Assembly (NCBI GenBank): GCA_949118805.1
Contig: CASAUJ010000043.1
Location: forward strand, 1 to 12,277
Reading direction: 5' to 3'
DNA from: an uncultured Clostridia bacterium
Lineage (GTDB): Bacteria > Bacillota > Clostridia > TANB77 > CAG-508
DNA: 12,277 nt
The notes beneath the pieces were generated by a model. That model was not told where the DNA came from. It did no database searches and was given only the letters and a program-made list of their open reading frames with translations. The translations under genes were made by a program, and so were the position numbers. Shown piece after piece: positions 1 to 5,686 of the stretch; the first letter of the stretch is position 1; each line of letters begins with the position of its first letter.

Positions 1-202
1 GAGTATAAAAAAGTGTCCTTATAAAAATTGTCCAAAAAAGTATTGACAATCCATATCATTATTTCATACAGGACTAATGTATTTCAATTTATGTTTTAAT
101 TCAAATAGAGCCCCAAAAATAAAATGTAATTTTTTACTCTACGAGATATAAAGAGCAAAAAAAGAAAAAGCACAGAAGTGTTTTATTTAGTATGGTAATT
201 AA

Positions 203-243
203 AAAAATATAGATGTAAAATTCTTTTTTACATCCATATTTTT
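203..243. terminator. AT-rich hairpin, possible terminator of an upstream gene
   Basis: The arms 203-220 and 226-243 pair over 18 positions with one A-C mismatch and a 5-base loop. The 3' arm ends in a T run on the + strand, and the A run of the 5' arm gives a T run on the - strand. The stem contains only a few G-C pairs, so it would be a weak terminator. The rest of 1-370 shows no open frame or RNA gene that I can support. Confidence 0.4.
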
Positions 244-374
244 ATTTCATTTTATAAGATTTTAAAGATTCTTTTTTTCTTTTTTTTAAAAGTGTCGGGC
301 AATAAGTCATAATTTTCTTACATTCTTTTCATCAGCTTAACATAACTTAATTATCTGATATTTTTTAAGAAATA

Positions 375-403
375 TTCACAATTCTTTTTTCTTATGATAT
401 AAT
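375..403 (+). promoter_or_regulatory. Predicted sigma-A promoter of the murT-gatD operon
   Basis: TTCACA (375-380), a 17-base spacer and TATAAT (398-403), with TG one base upstream of the -10 (extended -10). The predicted transcript start is near 410, about 24 bases before the ATG at 434. Spacing and -10 are near ideal. Confidence 0.7.
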
Positions 404-418
404 GACTATACATTAATT

Positions 419-425
419 AAAGGAG
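419..425 (+). promoter_or_regulatory. Strong ribosome binding site pointing to a start at 434
   Basis: AAAGGAG lies 8 bases before ATG 434. The alternative start of the long murT frame, ATG 501, has only a short AGG (493-495) in front of it. The translation signal therefore belongs to 434, which is why the murT N terminus is judged to be split between two frames. Confidence 0.75.
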
Positions 426-433
426 AAACTAGT

Positions 434-511
434 ATGAAAAACTTTTTTATTGTATTCCTTATGAAATTACTTTATTTAGGGTTAAAAATAGCAGGTAAAA
501 ATGGTCGGTAA
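434..511 (+). pseudogene. murT: Out-of-frame N-terminal segment of murT (25 codons)
   Basis: ATG 434 opens a 25-codon frame that stops at TAA 509-511. It encodes a hydrophobic/basic segment ending in KIAGKNGR. MurT proteins usually begin with such a segment, followed by a GK-x-G-x-x-L-P-G-K-I-A stretch. Removing one base near 506 (GGT-C-GGT to GGTGGT) joins the frames as GKNGGNFLGKIA, which has the family spacing and gives a protein of about 443 residues, close to S. aureus MurT (about 437). It could be a real mutation, a sequencing error, or a leader peptide coupled to reinitiation at ATG 501, which overlaps this stop. Confidence 0.65.
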
Positions 512-1766
512 CTTTTTAGGGAAAATTGCTTATGATTGGAATCCGCATCTATTTCAATATTTTAAAATCAATTGTCCCCTTATTGCCGTTACTGCTACTA
601 ATGGAAAAACCATGACCAATAACGCCATTGGACATGTTTTTAAAACTGCTGGTAAAAAGGTAATTAGTAATTTAGAAGGAAATAATATGGATACCGGTAT
701 TTTATCTACCCTTTTAAAAAATTGCTCTCTTACTGGTAAGATAAAAGCTGATTTTGTCGTATTTGAAGTAGATGAAGGCTATGTACCAGTTATCTTTGAA
801 GATTTAAAATTAGATACTTTAATTGTTCTTGACTTTTTCCGTGATCAGTTAGATCGAAATGGCGAAGTAGAATCCCTTATTTTGAGAATTCAAAACTTTT
901 TAAAAACGTACACTGGAAATCTCTTGTTAAACAATGATGATCCAAATGTAGCAAGATTAGGAAAAGCGAATCCTGAAAATAAGTATATCCACTATTTTAG
1001 TGTAGAAAAATATAAATATGCCACAGAAGATATGAAAGAAGCTGGCGAAGGAAAATTCTGTCCTTTTTGTCATACTCGTATTCAATACGAATATTACCAA
1101 TATTCTCATATTGGAAAATTTAAATGTCCAAATTGTGATTATGGAAATAACGAAATTTATCAATTGGCTACTCATATTGATTTAGAAAATAAAACTTTTA
1201 TAATTGATAAAGAAACTTATCAAATTCAATTTAACAGTATCTATAACATTTATAATTTTGTAGCGGTTGTCAGTTGTGCTAAACTTTATCAAATTGATAC
1301 AGAAATAATCAAAAAAGCTCTTTCTACTTTTGTTCTCAATAATGGTAGATTAGAAAATCTAATAATCAAGGGAATCCCTACCATTATTAATTTAGCCAAA
1401 AATCCAACTGGGGCTAATGTTAGTTTGAGAATTTTAAAAGAAGATGAATCAGAAAAAGAATTGCTATTTGTTTTAAATGATAATCTGGCAGACGGACGTG
1501 ATGTATCTTGGATTTGGGATATTAATTTCGATGATTTAGGTCCTGTTACTAGAATTATTACCTCTGGTACCCGTGCTTATGATATGGCAATTCGTATTAA
1601 AACCGCTGGTTTTCCAATTGATAAAATAGAAGCTTATCTCGATTTACAACAAGCAGTAGAAAATTTATATCAAACCCATACCAAAAAATATGTCATCGCA
1701 AACTATACCGCTCTACAACCAACTAGAATTGAAATTTTAAAACAAAAAAAGGATGAGAAAAAATGA
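501..1766 (+). CDS. murT: MurT, lipid II isoglutaminyl synthase, glutamate-activating subunit
   Basis: MurT with GatD amidates the alpha-carboxyl of D-glutamate in the lipid II stem peptide to D-isoglutamine in the cytoplasm. The protein is Mur-ligase-like. An ATP-binding P-loop TATNGKT lies at residues 31-37, FFRDQLDR at about 112-119, and a four-cysteine zinc ribbon at C187, C190, C209 and C212, a MurT hallmark inserted in the central domain. The C-terminal DUF1727 domain carries NPTG at about 301-304 and DGRDVSWIWD at 331-340, which includes the conserved catalytic Asp. Residue numbers count from ATG 501. That start has a poor ribosome site and the family N terminus continues upstream in another frame from 434. 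The stop overlaps the gatD start as ATGA, so the two subunits are probably translationally coupled. Confidence 0.95.
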   Translation: MVGNFLGKIAYDWNPHLFQYFKINCPLIAVTATNGKTMTNNAIGHVFKTAGKKVISNLEGNNMDTGILSTLLKNCSLTGKIKADFVVFEVDEGYVPVIFEDLKLDTLIVLDFFRDQLDRNGEVESLILRIQNFLKTYTGNLLLNNDDPNVARLGKANPENKYIHYFSVEKYKYATEDMKEAGEGKFCPFCHTRIQYEYYQYSHIGKFKCPNCDYGNNEIYQLATHIDLENKTFIIDKETYQIQFNSIYNIYNFVAVVSCAKLYQIDTEIIKKALSTFVLNNGRLENLIIKGIPTIINLAKNPTGANVSLRILKEDESEKELLFVLNDNLADGRDVSWIWDINFDDLGPVTRIITSGTRAYDMAIRIKTAGFPIDKIEAYLDLQQAVENLYQTHTKKYVIANYTALQPTRIEILKQKKDEKK

Positions 1767-2488
1767 AAGAATTAAAAATATTATATTTATATCCTGATCT
1801 TTTAGAATTATATGGAGATTATGGAAATATTCAAGTTTTACGTTATCGATTAGAACAACGTGGAATGAAAGCTATCATTGAACCTTATTCCATTGGAGAT
1901 TCTGCTCCCTATTTTAAAGATTACGATTTAGTTTTTGCTGGTGGTGGTGCAGATCAAGAACAAAGTATTTTAGCTCAAGATCTCGTTCAATATAAAACAG
2001 AAATTCAAGAAGCCATTACCAATGGTGTATTCTTTTTATTAATCTGTGGTGCCTATCAATTATTTGGAAAATACTATAAAGGCGTAGAAGGAAATATTAT
2101 ACCAGGTTTAGAAATTTTCGACTATTACACAGAAGCTATCGCCGATCGAAAAAAAAGATGTATTGGTAATATTATAATTGAAACAGAATTAAATGGTAAG
2201 AAAACAAAAGTAATCGGATTCGAAAATCATGGTGGACAAACCTTTGGCATAACCAATCCCTTTGGCACTGTTTTACTAGGAAATGGAAACCAGTTTTGTG
2301 ATACGCAAGAAGGATTTTTTAAAGATAATGTGATTGCAACCTATTTACATGGTCCTTTGCTTTCCAAAAATCCCGAATTAGCTGATTATATTCTTCAAAC
2401 TTGCCTTCATCGAAAATACCAAGAAGAAATTATTTTATCCCCTCTAAATGATAACTTCGAAAACAAATGCCGTGAGCAATTCATATAA
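1763..2488 (+). CDS. gatD: GatD, lipid II isoglutaminyl synthase, glutaminase subunit
   Basis: GatD is a class I glutamine amidotransferase of the CobB/CobQ-like type. It hydrolyses glutamine and passes ammonia to MurT. The nucleophile is C95 in LLICGAYQLFG and the partner histidine is H196 in ATYLHGPLL, matching the Cys/His pair of S. aureus GatD (C94/H189) in position. The GGGADQEQ stretch at about 60-67 is also typical of the family. At 241 residues it is full length. The start codon overlaps the murT stop by four bases, so the two subunits are made together. The gene ends nine bases before the inverted-repeat element that separates it from nrdD. Confidence 0.95.
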   Translation: MKELKILYLYPDLLELYGDYGNIQVLRYRLEQRGMKAIIEPYSIGDSAPYFKDYDLVFAGGGADQEQSILAQDLVQYKTEIQEAITNGVFFLLICGAYQLFGKYYKGVEGNIIPGLEIFDYYTEAIADRKKRCIGNIIIETELNGKKTKVIGFENHGGQTFGITNPFGTVLLGNGNQFCDTQEGFFKDNVIATYLHGPLLSKNPELADYILQTCLHRKYQEEIILSPLNDNFENKCREQFI

Positions 2489-2496
2489 AATGGGGT

Positions 2497-2656
2497 GATG
2501 TGAAATGGGATGTGCAATGGGGACGTTTCTTTTTTTACATCGATTTCAATAAAAAGCTGTTATTACAAATAATTATGAAATAACAGCTTTTCATCTTTTT
2601 ATTTTATAGCCTATGTGAAAAAAGAAACGTCCCCATTGCACATCCCATTTCACATC
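2497..2656. repeat. 44-bp inverted repeat flanking a hairpin (MITE- or REP-like palindrome)
   Basis: Arms 2497-2540 and 2613-2656 are reverse complements at 43 of 44 positions. Each arm contains a tandem 12-base unit, ATGTGMAATGGG (left copies 2498-2509 and 2510-2521; right copies 2632-2643 and 2644-2655). A further copy at 2661-2672 overlaps the last codon and stop of nrdD, and a degenerate one precedes the left arm. The GGGGACGTTTCTTTTTT core resembles, from memory, dispersed palindromes linked to IS200/IS605-type (Y1) transposases in Firmicutes. No transposase and no clear target duplication are present. The arms enclose the terminator at 2552-2591. Confidence 0.75.
2552..2591. terminator. 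Bidirectional terminator between gatD and nrdD
   Basis: A perfect 13-bp stem (2552-2564 with 2579-2591, built on GCTGTTATT/AATAACAGC) has a 14-base loop. A-rich and T-rich flanks lie on both sides: TTTT at 2588-2591 and TTTTT a few bases on for the + strand, and TTTTT directly after the stem on the - strand. It can serve both convergent genes. It sits inside the larger palindrome, which would form an outer stem. Confidence 0.75.
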
Positions 2657-2666
2657 GCTTCCCATT

Positions 2667-4793
2667 TCACATGTGCATCACTCTTTGTTTAATTTCTTTT
2701 GTCTTTCCCACATTCCAGAAATTTTCTCCTAAATAACCACAAGTTCTTCTTACTACTGTCATCTTAGTATGATCTTTATTTCCGCAATTTGGACATTCCC
2801 ATTCGTTTTCTTTGTTAATTATTATTTCTCCATCAAATGAACATTCATGGCAGAAATCTGATTTTGTATTAAATTCAGCATATTGAATATTATCATAAAT
2901 AAATTTTACAACTGCTTCTAATGCCTTTATATTTTTATTCATATTTGGTATTTCAATATAGGAAATAGCTCCTCCTGATGAAATTTTTTGAAATTCACTT
3001 TCAAAAGCTAATTTATTAAAAGCATCTATTTTTTCTCTTACATCTACATGATAAGAATTTGTATAATATCCCTTGTCTGTTATATCTTTAATTGTTCCAA
3101 ATCTTTCTCGATCGATTCTCGCAAATTTATAACACAAACTTTCTGCTGGTGTTCCATATAATGCAAATCCAATATTGGTTTCTTTTTTCCATTGATCTGT
3201 TTTCATTCTTAAATGTTTCATTAATTTTTTAGCAAACTCATGCCCTTTCTCTGAAGTTTGTGACTCTCCTGTCATTAATTTAGTTACTTCATAAAGTCCA
3301 ATATATCCTAATGAAATTGTAGAATATCCTCCATATAATAAGGAATCAATTGTTTCTCCCTTTTTTAAACGAGCAATGGCTCCATATTGCCAATGAATAG
3401 GACTAATGTCTGATTTAATTCCAAGTAAAGCATAATGTCTACACATTAAAGCTTCTTTGCATAATTCTAGTCTCTCCTCTAATTCCAGCCAAAACTTTTC
3501 TTCATCACCATCTGCTACAATTCCTATTTGTGGCAAATTAATACTAACGACACCTTGATTAAATCTTCCTTCAAATTGATAGTCTCCTTTTTCATTTTTC
3601 CAAGGAGATAAAAAGCTTCTACATCCCATTGGACTAAAAACATTTCCTTCATAATTTTCACGCATTTTCTTGGCAGATATATAATCTGGATACATTCTTT
3701 TTGCAGAACATTCCACTGCTAATTTTGTTAAATAATCATATTCTCCACCTGTCAAATTATTACATTCGTCTAATACATATACCAACTTTGGAAAAGCTGG
3801 TGTTACATATACTCCTTTTTCATTCTTGATTCCTTGCATTCTTTGCTTCAATACTTCTTCAATAATCATAGCGTTTTCCACACAATAAGGATCTTCTTTT
3901 TCTAAATGTAAAAACAAAGTTACAAAAGGAGATTGTCCATTGGTTGTCATTAAAGTATTAATTTGATATTGTATCGTTTGTACTCCTGCTTTTAATTCTG
4001 CTTGCAATCTATCTTGTACAATATTTTCTATCATTTCTTTTGATAATTTGCCTTCATATTTTTCTTGCATTTCTTTTTGAAATTTTTCATAACTTTTTCT
4101 TAAATACTTTCCTAAATGAATTAGATCAACAGACTGCCCTCCATATTGATTACTGGCTACTGCTGCAATAATTTGTGTTGTAATTGTACAAGCTACTTGA
4201 AAGCTTTTTGGAGTTTCCAGTAATTTTCCATTCATAACTGTTCCATGTTCTAGCATATCAGATATATTAATTAAGCAACAATTAAAAATTGGTTGCACAA
4301 AATAATCTGCATCATGAAAATGTAACACTCCTTCTTCATCTGCTTTTACAATTTTTTCTGGTAATAACAGTCTTTTGGTTAAATCTCTTGAAACTTCCCC
4401 TGCAATATAATCTCTTTGTGTAGAAGCTAACAAGGTATTTTTATTGGAATTTTCTTCTGCTAATTCTTTATTTTCATTTCGAATTAAACCAAGTATTGAT
4501 TCATCTGTTGTATTTTGCTTTCTTACTAAGGCTCTTGTATAACGATATACAATATATTTTTTCGATAATTCATATTTCCCTATTTCCATTAGCTTCTCTT
4601 CAATAATATCTTGAATATCTTCCACCAACATTCTTTTTTTACCAAGTTCTTCTATATATACAATAATACTTTTAATTTCTTCTTTGCTTGCTCTTTCTTT
4701 TGGTCTTACTTCTTTGTTTGCTTTTTCTATGGCAATATTTATTTTTTCTCGATCATAATCTACAGCTCTTCCATCTCTTTTAATAATTTTCAT
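2667..4793 (-). CDS. nrdD: Anaerobic (class III) ribonucleoside-triphosphate reductase NrdD
   Basis: A glycyl-radical enzyme that reduces ribonucleoside triphosphates to deoxynucleotides in the absence of oxygen. Residues 1-90 are an ATP-cone (IKRDGRAVDYDREKI), the allosteric ATP/dATP site. The barrel contains the conserved cysteines C172/C173 (NCCLINISD) and C391 (SPMGCRSF), the thiyl-radical region. A C-terminal zinc site is formed by C648, C651, C667 and C670. The radical glycine is G686 in RRTCGYLG. At 708 residues it matches E. coli NrdD (712). The start has AAAGGAG six bases upstream. The activating enzyme NrdG is needed to form the radical but is not encoded next to it in this window. 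The last residue and stop codon fall within a copy of the 12-base repeat at the gatD-nrdD junction, yet the C-terminal EIKQRVMHM looks normal for the family. Confidence 0.97.
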   Translation of the reverse strand: MKIIKRDGRAVDYDREKINIAIEKANKEVRPKERASKEEIKSIIVYIEELGKKRMLVEDIQDIIEEKLMEIGKYELSKKYIVYRYTRALVRKQNTTDESILGLIRNENKELAEENSNKNTLLASTQRDYIAGEVSRDLTKRLLLPEKIVKADEEGVLHFHDADYFVQPIFNCCLINISDMLEHGTVMNGKLLETPKSFQVACTITTQIIAAVASNQYGGQSVDLIHLGKYLRKSYEKFQKEMQEKYEGKLSKEMIENIVQDRLQAELKAGVQTIQYQINTLMTTNGQSPFVTLFLHLEKEDPYCVENAMIIEEVLKQRMQGIKNEKGVYVTPAFPKLVYVLDECNNLTGGEYDYLTKLAVECSAKRMYPDYISAKKMRENYEGNVFSPMGCRSFLSPWKNEKGDYQFEGRFNQGVVSINLPQIGIVADGDEEKFWLELEERLELCKEALMCRHYALLGIKSDISPIHWQYGAIARLKKGETIDSLLYGGYSTISLGYIGLYEVTKLMTGESQTSEKGHEFAKKLMKHLRMKTDQWKKETNIGFALYGTPAESLCYKFARIDRERFGTIKDITDKGYYTNSYHVDVREKIDAFNKLAFESEFQKISSGGAISYIEIPNMNKNIKALEAVVKFIYDNIQYAEFNTKSDFCHECSFDGEIIINKENEWECPNCGNKDHTKMTVVRRTCGYLGENFWNVGKTKEIKQRVMHM

Positions 4794-4822
4794 TTTTTTA
4801 CTCCTTTTATTTATTTGTTTTT

Positions 4823-4828
4823 ATTATA
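4823..4828 (-). promoter_or_regulatory. Predicted -10 of the nrdD promoter
   Basis: TATAAT on the - strand, 30 bases before the nrdD ATG, with predicted transcript start near 4816. No good -35 hexamer is found at 16-18 bases (ACAGAA at 17). The Crp-type palindrome at 4849-4864 stands there instead, centred near -40.5, as expected of an activator-dependent class II promoter. Confidence 0.6.
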
Positions 4829-4848
4829 CAGGAACAAAAAAACTTTTC

Positions 4849-4864
4849 TGTTGTAAAAGCAACA
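4849..4864. promoter_or_regulatory. Operator 1, Crp/Fnr-type palindrome at the nrdD promoter
   Basis: TGTTG-N6-CAACA, a perfect 5-6-5 palindrome with the same architecture as the E. coli Crp site TGTGA-N6-TCACA. Its centre is about 40.5 bases upstream of the predicted nrdD start, where Crp and Fnr act as class II activators. A near-identical site lies in front of the regulator gene. Confidence 0.65.
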
Positions 4865-4901
4865 AATTATTTGCAATCAAGTCGAATCATGCAATATTAC
4901 A

Positions 4902-4939
4902 ATATTTTGTCGAAACATTACATTTATATGACAAAATAT
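4902..4939. repeat. 10-bp perfect inverted repeat in the nrdD-regulator intergenic region
   Basis: ATATTTTGTC (4902-4911) and GACAAAATAT (4930-4939) are separated by 18 bases. It sits between the two Crp-type operators. The left arm overlaps a tandem CAATATTA/CAATATTT (4892-4907). GTCGAATCAT (4881-4890) and GTCGAAACAT (4909-4918) form a direct repeat. It could be a site for a second regulator; no known motif is matched. Confidence 0.4.
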
Positions 4940-4957
4940 GATTTTTTCTTTCTGTTT

Positions 4958-4973
4958 TGTTGTATTTGCAACT
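4958..4973. promoter_or_regulatory. Operator 2, Crp/Fnr-type palindrome at the regulator's own promoter
   Basis: TGTTG-N6-CAACT, nine of ten palindrome positions identical to operator 1, with a similar spacer (TATTTG against TAAAAG). It covers the -35 hexamer (4960-4965) of the regulator promoter and is centred near -29.5, a position expected to block RNA polymerase. Autorepression is inferred. Confidence 0.65.
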
Positions 4974-4988
4974 TTTCTATTATATAAT
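4960..4988 (+). promoter_or_regulatory. Predicted promoter of the Crp/Fnr-family gene
   Basis: TTGTAT (4960-4965), a 17-base spacer and TATAAT (4983-4988). The predicted start near 4995 leaves a leader of about 16 bases carrying AGGAG (4997-5001) before ATG 5011. Confidence 0.65.
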
Positions 4989-5010
4989 ATTCTTATAGGA
5001 GAAATAAAAA

Positions 5011-5643
5011 ATGGATGTTAATTTTAATATAGAAGAATTTATTAAAAATTTTGAAAATAGTTGCCATCGCGTTCAAAAAAAAAGTTTTTCAAAAAACGAA
5101 GTAATCACCAGTTATATCAAAAAAAGAAATCAATTTTGTATTCTAATAAATGGCAATGCTGATCTAGTTCGTTATGATCTAAATGGAAATAGAACAATTG
5201 TTGAACATTTTTCCAAAAATGATATATTTGGGGAAGTATTTTACATTATTACAACGAATAATGAACTTCTAGTAGAAGCTCGTGAAAAATGTGATGTTCT
5301 TTTTTACACCTACAATGATATTCACAATAAATGTAGAAATAGTTGTAAATTTCATTTGAAACTTTCAGAAGATTTACCAGAACTAATTTTAAGTAAAGTT
5401 ACTAACTTAAATATGAGAATTGAATTACTTACCAAACGTTCTACTCGTGATAAATTAATCGGCTATTTTACTATGTTATCTACTAGAAATTTATGCAAAA
5501 GTTTTTCTTTGCCTTTTTCTTTAACCGATCTTGCTGATTATCTAAGTGTAGATAGAAGTGCCATGATGAGAGAATTAAAACTATTAAAAGAAGAAGGTTT
5601 TATTAAAAAAAATGGAAATAAAATCACTTTATTGTATAAATAA
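5011..5643 (+). CDS. Crp/Fnr-family transcriptional regulator
   Basis: A cytoplasmic DNA-binding regulator of 210 residues. The N-terminal half is a cyclic-nucleotide-binding-type beta barrel (about 25-105, with DIFGEVFYI at 71-79), followed by a long dimerisation helix (about 118-150) and a C-terminal winged helix-turn-helix (about 167-205). The Arg-Ser pair that holds cAMP in E. coli Crp is replaced by Glu-Leu (ELLVEA, 85-90), so cAMP is an unlikely ligand. The recognition helix reads DRSAMMRELKLL. It keeps the two arginines of Crp's RETVGR but has Ser for the Glu that reads the TGTGA half-site, in keeping with the variant TGTTG half-sites found upstream. Six cysteines are present (18, 43, 94, 108, 112, 162), including C108/C112 before FH; an iron-sulfur or thiol redox role is possible but unproven. 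It is divergent from nrdD, the likely target. Confidence 0.9.
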   Translation: MDVNFNIEEFIKNFENSCHRVQKKSFSKNEVITSYIKKRNQFCILINGNADLVRYDLNGNRTIVEHFSKNDIFGEVFYIITTNNELLVEAREKCDVLFYTYNDIHNKCRNSCKFHLKLSEDLPELILSKVTNLNMRIELLTKRSTRDKLIGYFTMLSTRNLCKSFSLPFSLTDLADYLSVDRSAMMRELKLLKEEGFIKKNGNKITLLYK

Positions 5644-5671
5644 AAACCAGTAATATAAAATTACTGGTTTT
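5643..5671. terminator. Bidirectional terminator between the regulator and the surface locus
   Basis: A 12-bp perfect stem (5643-5654 with 5660-5671, core CCAGTAAT/ATTACTGG) with a 5-base loop, flanked by A and T runs on both sides. It starts on the last base of the regulator stop codon and lies 15 bases beyond the stop of the convergent gene, so it can end both transcripts. Confidence 0.85.
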
Positions 5672-5686
5672 CTATTTATAATTAAA

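Noticed and set aside
43..71. Possible promoter with TTGACA at 43-48
   Set aside because: No acceptable -10 at 16-18 bases (CATACA is the nearest) and no gene directly downstream.
2497..2656. CRISPR-like array of the 12-base units
   Set aside because: The units are tandem and inverted without unique spacers, and no cas gene is present.
4611..4856. Phe-rich open frame on the + strand opposite the nrdD start
   Set aside because: It is antisense to the well-supported ATP-cone of NrdD, and its Phe/Tyr richness is an effect of AT-rich antisense.
4892..4907. CAATATTACAATATTT as an NrdR box
   Set aside because: It is a direct repeat and lacks the ACAC...GTGT symmetry of NrdR boxes.
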